A program made the translations under genes and the position numbers. The notes beneath the pieces are model-generated. The model did not search any database and was not told where the DNA came from. It worked only from the letters and a program-made list of their open reading frames with translations. Below, one piece after another: positions 51,912 through 60,554 of a stretch of 64,000 nucleotides of DNA. Position 1 is the first letter of the stretch. Each line of letters begins with the position of its first letter. The DNA comes from CAYQOX01 sp964419335 (GTDB taxonomy: Bacteria > Hinthialibacterota > Hinthialibacteria > Hinthialibacterales > Hinthialibacteraceae). The stretch spans positions 62,001 to 126,000 of the forward strand of contig CAYQOX010000002.1 in the NCBI GenBank assembly GCA_964419335.1. The letters are read 5' to 3'.

Positions 51912-53138
51912 TTACTTGATATAATCTTGGATTGTGAATATCGGGATTACCATTCCGATGAAAATGGTTCCAATGAAAGCCGCGATGAAAAACAACATGA
52001 GTGGTTCAGCCAAGGAAACCGCTGTACGCATTTGACGTTCTAAATCCAATTCTGTCGTATTGGCTAATCGCTCCAATTCCTGATCCAAGCGTCCGGTTTC
52101 TTCGGCGACGGAAATCATTTCCAAGACCGTATTGGGAAATAACTCCTTACAATCTTCTAAACTCCTTGCCAACTGATCGCCTTTTTTTACCCGCTCAATC
52201 GATTCTGAAACCGCATCATAAAGAATCTGATTTTGGATCGACTTCCGCGCTACGTTTAATCCCTGGATTAGGGGCACCCCGGCACCTAGCAAGGTGCCAA
52301 GCATTCGACAAAAACGAACCATAGAGAATCGCGCCGTCAGAGGACCGATCAGAGGCATACGCAATATCAAATGTTCTTTCGCACGTTTCCCCTGATCCGA
52401 GGCGAGCCAATGACGAATGGCGAAAAAAATACCTACAAGCACCACCGCGACCACGCCGCCATAGTTTCGGATGACATCGCTGGTGCCCACAATGATTTGA
52501 GTCAAGGCTGGGAGATCCGCTCCAAAACCGGAGAATAATTTCTGAAAGCGCGGAATGAAAAAGACGAGCAGAAAAATCAAGACAGATATGGCCAACACCA
52601 ATAAAACCGCGGGATAAATCAACGCCGCCATCACTTTTGAACGCAAATCCTTCTCCCGCACTTGAAACTCGGCGATTTGCCCCAACACCACGTCAAGAAA
52701 GCCGCCGGTCTCTCCCGCCTGCACCATGGCTACATAGACCCGGGGAAACACTTCGGGTATCCGGGTCATGGCATCCGCCAACGACATGCCGTCAATGACC
52801 AGGTCGTGAATTTGTTTCCATTTTTCCGAAGCGGTGGGATGATCAGTTTCTCGATAAAGCAAATTCAACGCCCGGCTGAGCGGTATCCCCGCTTGAAGCA
52901 AGTTCGACAACAGGCGGGTGAAATTTTCTAACTCGTGAAAAGGAACTTTCTTTTGTAAAAGAGGAAAGTGAAACTCACCGGCTTTTTTTTGCTGCGCCTG
53001 TGTGTGCTCTGTAATTTGAATCGGCTTAAAACCGCGGGCTTCCAGTTGTTGAAAAGCATCCATACGGCCTTGGGCTTCGACAACGCCTTCAGCCAGGGTC
53101 CCGTCCGCTTGCATTACTCGATAATGAAACTGAGCCAT
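51912..53138 (-). CDS. gspF: T2SS inner-membrane platform protein GspF
   Basis: 408 residues, with the family's two homologous cytosolic helical domains and three membrane helices (about 168-190, 220-240, 375-397). Family blocks: FTRLLSNLLQAGIPLSRALNLL, FPRVYVAMVQAGETGGFLDVVL, and near the C-terminus FCRMLGTLLGAGVPLIQGLNVA with LEMISVAEETGRLDQELERL. Anchors the pseudopilus and is driven by GspE. It starts 21 nt after gspE. Confidence 0.95.
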   Translation of the reverse strand: MAQFHYRVMQADGTLAEGVVEAQGRMDAFQQLEARGFKPIQITEHTQAQQKKAGEFHFPLLQKKVPFHELENFTRLLSNLLQAGIPLSRALNLLYRETDHPTASEKWKQIHDLVIDGMSLADAMTRIPEVFPRVYVAMVQAGETGGFLDVVLGQIAEFQVREKDLRSKVMAALIYPAVLLVLAISVLIFLLVFFIPRFQKLFSGFGADLPALTQIIVGTSDVIRNYGGVVAVVLVGIFFAIRHWLASDQGKRAKEHLILRMPLIGPLTARFSMVRFCRMLGTLLGAGVPLIQGLNVARKSIQNQILYDAVSESIERVKKGDQLARSLEDCKELFPNTVLEMISVAEETGRLDQELERLANTTELDLERQMRTAVSLAEPLMLFFIAAFIGTIFIGMVIPIFTIQDYIK

Positions 53139-53159
53139 GAGGCTTTCCTCTTGTCTCTC

Positions 53160-54833
53160 TTACACCGTAATTTCAGAGATTTCGTCTTTTGTTACTCGTA
53201 ATACTTCTTGAACCGTAGTGATCCCTTCGCTCACCAGGCGCCAACCGTCGTCACTCAACGATTTCATCCCCGCCCGATAAGCCGCTTGGCGAATCTCACC
53301 GGAAGAATGTTCCCGCAGCACCATCCCCCGAATTTCGTTATTCATCGACATCATTTCAAACACCGCACGGCGTCCATGAAACCCGGTATGGCGGCATTCA
53401 TCGCATCCCACTTCCTTATAAATGGATTGATCCTCCGGCAACCCCAAACGTTTCTTAAGCGCATGGGTCCGTTCGGAATGATCCTCGACTTTACAATGGG
53501 GACACAGCACCCGTACCAAACGTTGAGCGATGATCGCTTCCACGGAAGAAGCGACCAGGTAGGACTCGACTCCCATATCCACTAAACGGGTAATCGCGCC
53601 GGGAGCATCGTTGGTGTGCAATGTAGAAAAGACCAAGTGCCCGGTCAGCGAAGCCTGAACCGCGATTTGGGCGGTCTCTTGGTCACGAATTTCACCAATG
53701 AGGACTACATCAGGGTCATGCCGCAGGATTGCGCGTAGCCCTTTCGCGAACGTCAACCCGGCCTTCTCTGAAACTTGAATCTGATTGATTCCCTTTAGCT
53801 GGTACTCGATAGGATCCTCGATCGTGATGATCTTCCGTTCGGAATCATTGATTTCACTCAAGGCGGTATATAGCGTTGTCGTTTTCCCACTTCCCGTGGG
53901 ACCAGTCACTAACACGATTCCGTGGGGTAAGTCGAGAATCTCTAGAAAGAGTTCATACTCCCGCTGCGCCATGTGCAGTTGGGAGAGTTGCAAGATGGTG
54001 GAATCTTGACGCAGCAAGCGCATAACCACCGCTTCGCCATGCAGCATGGGAATAACAGAAACCCGGACATCAACCTCGCTGTTCTTTAACCGAATCTTGA
54101 TCCGCCCGTCTTGCGGTAATCGTTTTTCTGCGATGTTAAGGTGACTCAAAATCTTTACCCGCGAGACAATCGCTGGTTGAAAGCGCTTGATCTGCGCGGG
54201 AACCGGTACTTCCTGCAAGACTCCATCGATCCGGTAGCGAATTCGCAGCTCATCCTCAAACGGCTCTAAGTGAATATCGGTCGCGCGTAACTCGATGGCA
54301 TCATTCAATATCTGGTTTACGAAACGGATGATGGACGCGTCTTCAGCCGCTTCATCAAGATTGACGTCATCATTCTCCTGATCATTCACCACCTGCAGCG
54401 AAATCTCTTCTTCCAGGGAATCAATCGTATCCGCGCCTACCCCTAAGCGCCGTTTTAACTCCCGTTGAATCATTTCTCGGGGAGCGAGTACCGGTTTCAG
54501 GCGCAGCCCCGTCAAAGAGCGCAGCAGGTCCAGCCCCTGGGAATCAAACAAGCGGCTGGTGGCCACTTCTACCGAGCCATTTTCGGCCCGCAGAGGAAGC
54601 AACTCTTCTTTCAATAAAATACGCGTGGGGAACTGAGAAAGCAGCTGCCGGTCGACCGGCTCTTCCTCGAGGGTCTCATAGGGCACTTTGTACTCATTCG
54701 CCAGCCACTGTAAGACATCATCTTCGGACTTGAGAGAAAGCGATTCATCACGATCGGCGAGATCACGCAACATTTCTGCATCCGCTAACGAGATTTGTTT
54801 TTGCTGAACCATCTTGTCTAAGAGTTCGATCAT
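53160..54833 (-). CDS. gspE: T2SS assembly ATPase GspE
   Basis: Cytoplasmic hexameric ATPase that powers pseudopilus extension. 557 residues. N-terminal GspE domain (1-140), N2 domain (165-290, ATDIHLEPFEDELRIRYRIDGVLQE), Walker A GPTGSGKTTTLY at 311-322, Asp box ITIEDPIEYQL, Walker B DPDVVLIGEIRD, and the His box TGHLVFSTLHTNDA. A tetracysteine zinc site (CPHC, then CDEC about 27 residues later) is present, as in GspE and PilB. It is 30 nt after the Spy-like gene. Confidence 0.97.
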   Translation of the reverse strand: MIELLDKMVQQKQISLADAEMLRDLADRDESLSLKSEDDVLQWLANEYKVPYETLEEEPVDRQLLSQFPTRILLKEELLPLRAENGSVEVATSRLFDSQGLDLLRSLTGLRLKPVLAPREMIQRELKRRLGVGADTIDSLEEEISLQVVNDQENDDVNLDEAAEDASIIRFVNQILNDAIELRATDIHLEPFEDELRIRYRIDGVLQEVPVPAQIKRFQPAIVSRVKILSHLNIAEKRLPQDGRIKIRLKNSEVDVRVSVIPMLHGEAVVMRLLRQDSTILQLSQLHMAQREYELFLEILDLPHGIVLVTGPTGSGKTTTLYTALSEINDSERKIITIEDPIEYQLKGINQIQVSEKAGLTFAKGLRAILRHDPDVVLIGEIRDQETAQIAVQASLTGHLVFSTLHTNDAPGAITRLVDMGVESYLVASSVEAIIAQRLVRVLCPHCKVEDHSERTHALKKRLGLPEDQSIYKEVGCDECRHTGFHGRRAVFEMMSMNNEIRGMVLREHSSGEIRQAAYRAGMKSLSDDGWRLVSEGITTVQEVLRVTKDEISEITV

Positions 54834-54863
54834 GATGCACCTTCCTTACCACGCGAGTTTCAA

Positions 54864-55430
54864 TTATTCCAAGGTCCCCATTAACACCAGCATCGCTTCT
54901 TGACGCACCGTCAAGACTTCACGCAATTCATCGCGGGCTTTTTTCAATTCTTCTTGCTTTTTTCTTTTCTCTTCACGAAACGCTTCCAGTTTCTCTTGGA
55001 TCTCATCCGCAGAGGCGTCTTCATCTTGTACAACCTCATGGAGAGCAATAACCTCTTCACTCGGTTCGGGGCCCAACCCCCGTCCACGCGAAGGTCTAGA
55101 ACGGTCCTCGTCATCACGTCCACCGGGTCCCCGGCCAGGGCGATCGTCATCACGTCCGCTAGGCCCTCGACCAGGACGGAAGAGCCCTTGGACCATTCCG
55201 GGATGTAGAACTTCTCGCTGCATTTGCCAAACACGTTCAAGCAAGGGCATGACCACTTCCCATTCTTCATCCTCAAACCCGAGAAACTCTTTCATGCGAT
55301 CCATAATCATTTGATGCATTCGTTCGGGATCAAAACGTCGATCACGGTCCTGGGCGGTGGTATAGATCGTACCCATCGCCAGCAAAATAAAAACAATCAA
55401 TAACGCAATTCGTTGTACTTTTCGATTCAT
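54864..55430 (-). CDS. Spy/CpxP-like periplasmic protein with Gly-Arg-Asp repeats
   Basis: 188 residues from the ATG at 55430, with GGAGGAAG upstream. Signal peptide (residues 6-26). The mature part is helical: RRFDPERMHQMIMDRMKEFLGFEDEEWEVVMPLLERVWQMQ and a C-terminal Glu/Lys/Arg-rich coil ending EAMLVLMGTLE, reminiscent of Spy/CpxP/heavy-metal-resistance (LTXXQ) proteins. Between them residues 85-118 contain two near-copies of PGRGPxGRDDxDRPGR. It is the first gene of the T2SS operon, which suggests a chaperone or stress-sensing role in secretion. That is inference. Confidence 0.6.
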   Translation of the reverse strand: MNRKVQRIALLIVFILLAMGTIYTTAQDRDRRFDPERMHQMIMDRMKEFLGFEDEEWEVVMPLLERVWQMQREVLHPGMVQGLFRPGRGPSGRDDDRPGRGPGGRDDEDRSRPSRGRGLGPEPSEEVIALHEVVQDEDASADEIQEKLEAFREEKRKKQEELKKARDELREVLTVRQEAMLVLMGTLE

Positions 55431-55477
55431 CTTTCTTCCTCCCATTTTGAAGACATGATGAAACACTTCTTTTACCG

Positions 55478-55494
55478 AGCATGAAACGTACCAA
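55478..55494 (-). promoter_or_regulatory. Sigma-54 type -24/-12 promoter of the T2SS operon
   Basis: On the minus strand 55494-55478 reads TTGGTACG, four bases, ATGCT. It matches TTGGCACG-N4-TTGCW except a C-to-T change allowed in the -24 box and one mismatch in the -12 box, and the GG and GC are exactly 10 nt apart. Transcription would start near 55467, 37 nt before the first gene of the operon, whose last gene encodes a sigma-54 activator. Confidence 0.65.
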
Positions 55495-55862
55495 GATCAC
55501 ACCTCTCGAAATTTAATGAGAGGGTTACGTTATAATGCTCTGAATTATCTCGTTTTATGTAATGGGTGGGAAAGGGGGCTTTGGAGTTTTTTTTAGAAGC
55601 CAATTGGAATGAGAACTTTTTTCTCAAGATTCAAGGAAGGCATGAGCAATTATTGCGCAAAAGAAAAGAGGTAAATGATTTCTAAGTCAGAAAATAGAGT
55701 AATGCTAAATAGACGAGAAAGAACTTTCGAACCTTATGGCGGGAGCAGAGCGCGTGTGAAGCCACGCACGCCGACACGACCTCGCTCGCGGGGTAACGAG
55801 TTCATACCTCCTCTCCCGCCTTAACAACATCAGCAAATCTTTTCTTAAAGCATTTGTTGCTG
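55495..55862. other. Intergenic region with a GC-rich structured element
   Basis: 368 nt between the T2SS operon and a convergent... parallel FAD gene end. Mostly AT-rich with no ORF. At 55738-55820 a GC-rich 83-nt block begins GGCGGGAG and ends CTCCCGCC, a perfect 8-bp inverted pair, and encloses two smaller stems: GCGTG (55752-55756) with CACGC (55763-55767), and CTCG (55781-55784) with CGAG (55797-55800). It resembles a three-way-junction RNA but is not a tRNA: no T-loop or anticodon stem fits. Any upstream activator site for the sigma-54 promoter would also lie here. Confidence 0.5.
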
Positions 55863-57830
55863 TTATTTTCCATAACACCGTACTTCATAAATCCGAGCCT
55901 GTTCGGAGCCATTCGTCGCCTTCACGTGGATGCGTACCGCTTTCGCTTCTACTGAATCAAAGTTATGGCGGCGCAAGCGCTGATGGTTGTCACGTATTTC
56001 CGCCACTGTGATTTCTTTCTCATCCGTTGTTTTGATGATGATGTCATAATCGCGAACCGTTTCCGGTTGTGGTTCGCGAATGCAGCGATTATTAGTAGAA
56101 TCGGATTTACTCAAAGTTAATTCACGATGAAAGCCGGTATCAAAAGTCAATTGTATATGATGAATCTCTTGCGCTCGCTCCCATGTTAGTTCAATCCAGG
56201 CACCCTCAGAAGACATAGGGCATAACCAGCGGTGATTGACTTCGCCATACATATTACGTACATAGCCGTCAATCACGTTCTCCGGCTTAGATTCTTTATA
56301 AACACCCGTGGCCTTTACTTTGGCTTTTCGTGCTACATCCGCGGGATCCTCATTGCGTAAGTATTTGATGGTTTGATCATCACGCAAGAGGGTTTGTTGC
56401 AGCGCTTTTAAACGCTTTTTGTCTTGATACAGCTGCCGCGGGGTTTGTCCTTTTTCAGCACAAAACGCCATAGCGGTTCCTACCGCTTGCCCCATCACTG
56501 CGCAGGTGGCCATCACCCGGGTGGAGGTAAAAGCCACATGACTGCAACTGGCATTGCGCCCCGCCATGAAGAGGTTGGATATATCTTTGCTATACAAAGC
56601 CCGCAGTGGAATGCTATACACTTCCGGCAATCGGTTGGATTCATAAGGCGGTTTATCATAATCATCAAATCCGCCGGGAGGGTGTTCATCCAGGGCCCAA
56701 CCGCCAATCGCGACCGCATCGTCAAACTCTTTGTTCAAGCCCATGAGATCTTGCTGGGTCAAGATTACATCGCCAAGAATACGCCGGCTTTCCCGCTTGC
56801 CGGGGATCATTCCAACCCAGTCCATTCCCCAATTTTCAGCGCTGGGAAACTTGCCGCTGTTTTTGATATAATCCCACACTCCGGTTACAATCGACAACAG
56901 TTCAAAACGAATGCGTTCGTTATCGCGGATGGTGTCGATTTGACCGCCCCATTCAATCCACCAATAGCCATACTCCCAACTCCCGATCCCCCGATGGTGT
57001 AGGTGTTTCTCTTCGATCTTGCGCGCCCAATGGGGCGGGGAATAGGGAATCGATTCACCATAATCGCGCGCGGTGAAAAGAATGCTGCTCCCCAGGGTAT
57101 CGCGTTTGGCTTTATCCCACGCTAGGGGCTCGTTATACATATCCCGCGAATCATGCCCCCAATGATAAGTTGCCCCTGCTTCCAAGGCCAATCGTCCATC
57201 GCCGGTACAATCGGCGTAATGCTGGGCACGAATGCGGTAGAGATGTTCGCTCTTGTCGCAGCGCGCCATGACCCGGGTGATCTTACCGTCTTCCACTTCA
57301 GCGGCGTACAGAGAAGTATCCAAAAGCAACGTGATATTGGGTTCGCTGATGATTTTGTCATAAATCAGTAAATCCCATAATTCGAAACTGCGCTGTGGAT
57401 TATTCACCGCGTCATCCAATCGCAGTTCTTCGATTAATCCGCCTTCTCTCCAGCCCGGGCGGCTATTATGCATATTGGCACCCACCATGTGCATCTTCAC
57501 TTCACTGCTGGAATTTCCTCCCAAACGCGAGCGATCTTGAACAAGCACCACCTTGGCACCATGCCGCGCAGCGGCTAAGGCGGCGCACATGCCCGCCGGC
57601 CCTCCGCCGGCAATCATGCTATCACATTCTAAATCCACTAGCGTCATATTAAGTTCGCCTTCAAAGCGCTTCTTTTGGGCCTCGGGATCCGAGGGAGACA
57701 AGGTCTCGAACGAGGAACGAATATCTCCTACAGGTCTCTCCGTATCGTGGGCATTCGCTTCGTCGGCGAAAACGTAGAGTGAATAGGTAGGAAGCCACGC
57801 GGCGGTGGCTAAAAAGTTACGACGTTTCAT
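55863..57830 (-). CDS. Tat-exported FAD-dependent oxidoreductase with discoidin-like C-terminus
   Basis: 655 residues. The N-terminus MKRRNFLATAAW is a twin-arginine signal. FAD-binding motif IAGGGPAGMCAALAA (Gly75-Gly80) and LGGNSSSEVKMHMVG. The family's YADCTGDGRLALEAGATY and RRILGDVILTQQDLMG blocks follow, and SCSHVAFTSTRVMATCAVMGQAVGTA ends the oxidoreductase core near 470. Residues about 505-655 are an F5/8 type C (discoidin-like) beta-sandwich (VIDGYVRN...IELTWERAQEIHHIQLTFD, ARIYEVRCYG), usually glycan-binding. A paralogue by function of the 34960-37029 protein, but with a different accessory domain. The substrate is unknown. Confidence 0.83.
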   Translation of the reverse strand: MKRRNFLATAAWLPTYSLYVFADEANAHDTERPVGDIRSSFETLSPSDPEAQKKRFEGELNMTLVDLECDSMIAGGGPAGMCAALAAARHGAKVVLVQDRSRLGGNSSSEVKMHMVGANMHNSRPGWREGGLIEELRLDDAVNNPQRSFELWDLLIYDKIISEPNITLLLDTSLYAAEVEDGKITRVMARCDKSEHLYRIRAQHYADCTGDGRLALEAGATYHWGHDSRDMYNEPLAWDKAKRDTLGSSILFTARDYGESIPYSPPHWARKIEEKHLHHRGIGSWEYGYWWIEWGGQIDTIRDNERIRFELLSIVTGVWDYIKNSGKFPSAENWGMDWVGMIPGKRESRRILGDVILTQQDLMGLNKEFDDAVAIGGWALDEHPPGGFDDYDKPPYESNRLPEVYSIPLRALYSKDISNLFMAGRNASCSHVAFTSTRVMATCAVMGQAVGTAMAFCAEKGQTPRQLYQDKKRLKALQQTLLRDDQTIKYLRNEDPADVARKAKVKATGVYKESKPENVIDGYVRNMYGEVNHRWLCPMSSEGAWIELTWERAQEIHHIQLTFDTGFHRELTLSKSDSTNNRCIREPQPETVRDYDIIIKTTDEKEITVAEIRDNHQRLRRHNFDSVEAKAVRIHVKATNGSEQARIYEVRCYGK

Positions 57831-57979
57831 AACATCAGCCCCTTCATTGAATAAATCTATCTAAGAGTTAATCCGCATTGTATCATAAGCTGATCAAAAA
57901 CATATAGTTTATTGGCGCAAAGAAATGTTTCTTATCCCTTCTTACCAACTGGCCATCATGATTTACGATTAAAGTACGT

Positions 57980-59059
57980 TTATTTCACATTCAATTGTTG
58001 CATCATGGTATGATCGATTAGCACCAGGGCTGCCATCGCTTCTACGATGGGCACAGCCCGAGGGAGTACGCAGGGGTCGTGTCTCCCGCGTGGGTTGAGC
58101 CTGGTTTCTTTGCCTTCGGGGGTAACGGTAGGTTGGGGTCGCAGGATCGTGGCGGTGGGTTTGAAAGCAACGCGAAAGAGGATCTCTTCTCCGTTGCTGA
58201 TGCCGCCTTGGACACCGCCTGAGCGATTGGTTTTTGTTCGTATTTTCTCCCCATCGTAATAAAAGAAATCGTTATGTTCCGAGCCTTTCATCTCCACGGC
58301 TGAAAATCCCGAACCAATTTCGAAGCCTTTGGTCGCAGGCAGCGACAACATCGCTTTGGCTAAATCCGCTTCCAGGCGGTCGAAGACCGGTTCCCCTAGT
58401 CCGGGAGGAACACGGCGTATCACGCATTCGATGATCCCACCCAGGGAATCCCCTTCTTTGCGAGTTTGGTCAATCAGTTCGAACATTTTCTCAGCGGTTT
58501 CTGCGTCGGGGCAGCGTACGGGATTGGCTTCGACTTGTTCGGTCGTCACCGTGGCGGGATCAATTTTCGCATGCAGGTTATATATTTGTTTTATATAGGC
58601 GATGATTTCGATCTGCGATTTTTGGAACAAAATTTTCCGGGCGATGGTCCCCGCTGCGACACGTCCTATGGTTTCCCGCGCGCTGGTGCGTCCCCCCCCG
58701 CGAAAATCGCGCAGGCCAAACTTGGCGTCGTAGGTGTAATCCGCATGTGAGGGGCGATAAGCCTCCTGCATTTCTTTGTAATCCTTCGGCCGGGCGTCTT
58801 TATTCCATACCATCATAGATATGGGAGTGCCCAAGGTTTTTCCCTCAAACACGCCAGAAAGAATTTGCACCTGATCGCTCTCACCGCGCTGGGTTGTGAT
58901 TCGGCTTTGCCCAGGACGGCGCCGGTCGAGTTCATGCTGAATTTCTGCTTCGCTGATCTCAACGCGCGGTGGACAGCCATCGATAACGACCCCCACGGCG
59001 CCGCCGTGCGATTCGCCCCAAGTAGTGATGCGAAAGACTCGCCCCAACATATTACCCAT
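57980..59059 (-). CDS. aroC: Chorismate synthase
   Basis: Last enzyme of the shikimate pathway: converts EPSP to chorismate with reduced FMN. 359 residues, typical. Signatures: TTWGESHGGAVGVVIDGCPP near the N-terminus, RITTQRGESDQVQILSGVFEGKTLGTPI, the second signature RPSHADYTYDAKFGLRDFRGGGRTSARETIGRVAAGTIA, and the final RGRHDPCVLPRAVPIVEAM. GGAGG ribosome binding site 7 nt before the ATG at 59059. It follows a SGNH hydrolase by 15 nt on the same strand. Confidence 0.97.
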   Translation of the reverse strand: MGNMLGRVFRITTWGESHGGAVGVVIDGCPPRVEISEAEIQHELDRRRPGQSRITTQRGESDQVQILSGVFEGKTLGTPISMMVWNKDARPKDYKEMQEAYRPSHADYTYDAKFGLRDFRGGGRTSARETIGRVAAGTIARKILFQKSQIEIIAYIKQIYNLHAKIDPATVTTEQVEANPVRCPDAETAEKMFELIDQTRKEGDSLGGIIECVIRRVPPGLGEPVFDRLEADLAKAMLSLPATKGFEIGSGFSAVEMKGSEHNDFFYYDGEKIRTKTNRSGGVQGGISNGEEILFRVAFKPTATILRPQPTVTPEGKETRLNPRGRHDPCVLPRAVPIVEAMAALVLIDHTMMQQLNVK

Positions 59060-59074
59060 GAAGGTTCCTCCGGT

Positions 59075-60544
59075 TTACGTTTCCACTTTTTGTATTAGAT
59101 ACGACAAACGTCGAGCGATCATTTCGTGTCCTATAGCATTGGTATATTCATAATGTCCCGTTTGAACCAACTCATCAAACGGTGGTTTATTAAAAAAATA
59201 AATCAAAGAAGACCACTCGAACGGTCCCTCGATAGGAGTTGGATCGACGCGATAGAAGAAATGCCGGTTTTTGCTGTGATGCCAGTGATCTTCTTGGGAG
59301 TGTGCCCATTGTCCTTCAAGGCCGCTGTTGGTAAAGGCGAATTGAATGGGGCGTTTTTCCTCGATGGTCAGACCCAGCGACCATATCCGGTCACCGGCTT
59401 GTTCATCCCCATCGCGCCCGTTATCGTTAAGCGCGACTTTGTTAGGTACGCCATCGCCCAACCCGGGATGATTCCCTACAATATAGATTGTATCCTCGAC
59501 CTGGATATAGGGGGGAGCATAGACGCGAAATCGGTAATAGTTTCCTTCATCTCCTCCGTTTTTAGTATCAAAACCATATGGCTGCAATTGTAAATTGAAG
59601 CCCAGTTCGCGTTCTTCTTCTCCGCCAAGTTGATCAAAGATGGCACGCGTATCCAGCAGGGGAAGTTGAAACGTCTCTGCCAATTGTCGTATTTCAGTAT
59701 AGTAATCGAATTGAAGCAGATTCGCGTTGACCAAAATTACCCGGCCGCCGGTTTTTTGATGATGCTCGATCAAGGCGACATGATGTTTATAATAATCATC
59801 TGGGGGTACGCGCCTTACCCATTGATCCTTTTGAATCCGTTCATTGATTAAAGCCTGGTAGGCCTCTTGAGCGAGTTTCCTTTTCTTTTGCAAAAACCAA
59901 TGGCCAAGGCTGCTGTAGCGCTCTAACCATGGCTGCCAAGTGGGCGGTTCTGTGGTCAATCCGCACTGTTCTAAAATCGAGTATAACTCATGGTCGGCAA
60001 TACGGGTTTCATCCGCATCATACAAACCGTACGCCAAAACCAATATATCCGGCTGGAACCTGCCCGTAAGTTTTCCATATTGTTTTACCCCCTGAAAAGA
60101 GGTATAACCAGGAGCCGCGAAATTTAAAACTTCATAATTGGCTTGCTCGTTTTGATTGAGTATTTCATGTAAAAGATAAGGGTAAATCTCTTCTTGATCC
60201 AACCTCATGCCGAAAGAGACCGAATCACCCATAATGGCAATACGGGTTACGTTCTCGGGTTTTTGGGACGCCACTTCAGGAGAGCGCATGCCATAAGCAT
60301 TGGTTTTCACTTTCCCATCTCTCGATTCCCACTCTTGATGCAAAGCGCCGTAGTGATTCTTCTGATAGTAAATTCGATATGCCTCGGGGAGATATTCCAA
60401 ACCGGTTTCTGCTTCTCCTTGAAGCAGCCGCAATCCCACATCCGCACTCACCAAGGCTATGAGAATCAAAACCAAGAGGATACCGATGGGAAACGAGTTT
60501 CGTTTGGGTTTTTCTACATAGTGTAAAGAACGGTAGGGTCTCAT
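59075..60544 (-). CDS. Membrane-anchored SGNH-type hydrolase with a carbohydrate-binding-like insertion
   Basis: 489 residues from the ATG at 60544, chosen because it lies just after the upstream stop. A longer start at 60595 overlaps the previous gene. An N-terminal membrane helix (residues 18-34) anchors an extracytoplasmic SGNH fold: block I IMGDSVSFG with nucleophile Ser108, block II NFAAPGYTS. Block III reads LAYGLYDADE, so the usual Asn is Tyr, and the final His block (TGHYEYTNAIGHEMIA) lacks an Asp three residues before the His. A CBM20-like beta-sandwich (about 355-440, IYIVGNHPGLGDGVPNK, AGDRIWSL) is inserted. It may be a cell-envelope esterase with altered catalysis. Confidence 0.68.
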   Translation of the reverse strand: MRPYRSLHYVEKPKRNSFPIGILLVLILIALVSADVGLRLLQGEAETGLEYLPEAYRIYYQKNHYGALHQEWESRDGKVKTNAYGMRSPEVASQKPENVTRIAIMGDSVSFGMRLDQEEIYPYLLHEILNQNEQANYEVLNFAAPGYTSFQGVKQYGKLTGRFQPDILVLAYGLYDADETRIADHELYSILEQCGLTTEPPTWQPWLERYSSLGHWFLQKKRKLAQEAYQALINERIQKDQWVRRVPPDDYYKHHVALIEHHQKTGGRVILVNANLLQFDYYTEIRQLAETFQLPLLDTRAIFDQLGGEEERELGFNLQLQPYGFDTKNGGDEGNYYRFRVYAPPYIQVEDTIYIVGNHPGLGDGVPNKVALNDNGRDGDEQAGDRIWSLGLTIEEKRPIQFAFTNSGLEGQWAHSQEDHWHHSKNRHFFYRVDPTPIEGPFEWSSLIYFFNKPPFDELVQTGHYEYTNAIGHEMIARRLSYLIQKVET

Positions 60545-60554
60545 TCGTTGGTCG

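Noticed and set aside
55738..55820. Possible tRNA in the GC-rich element
   Set aside because: The end stems resemble an acceptor arm, but there is no consistent D-arm, anticodon stem or T-loop (TTCATAC lacks a five-bp stem) and no 3' CCA.
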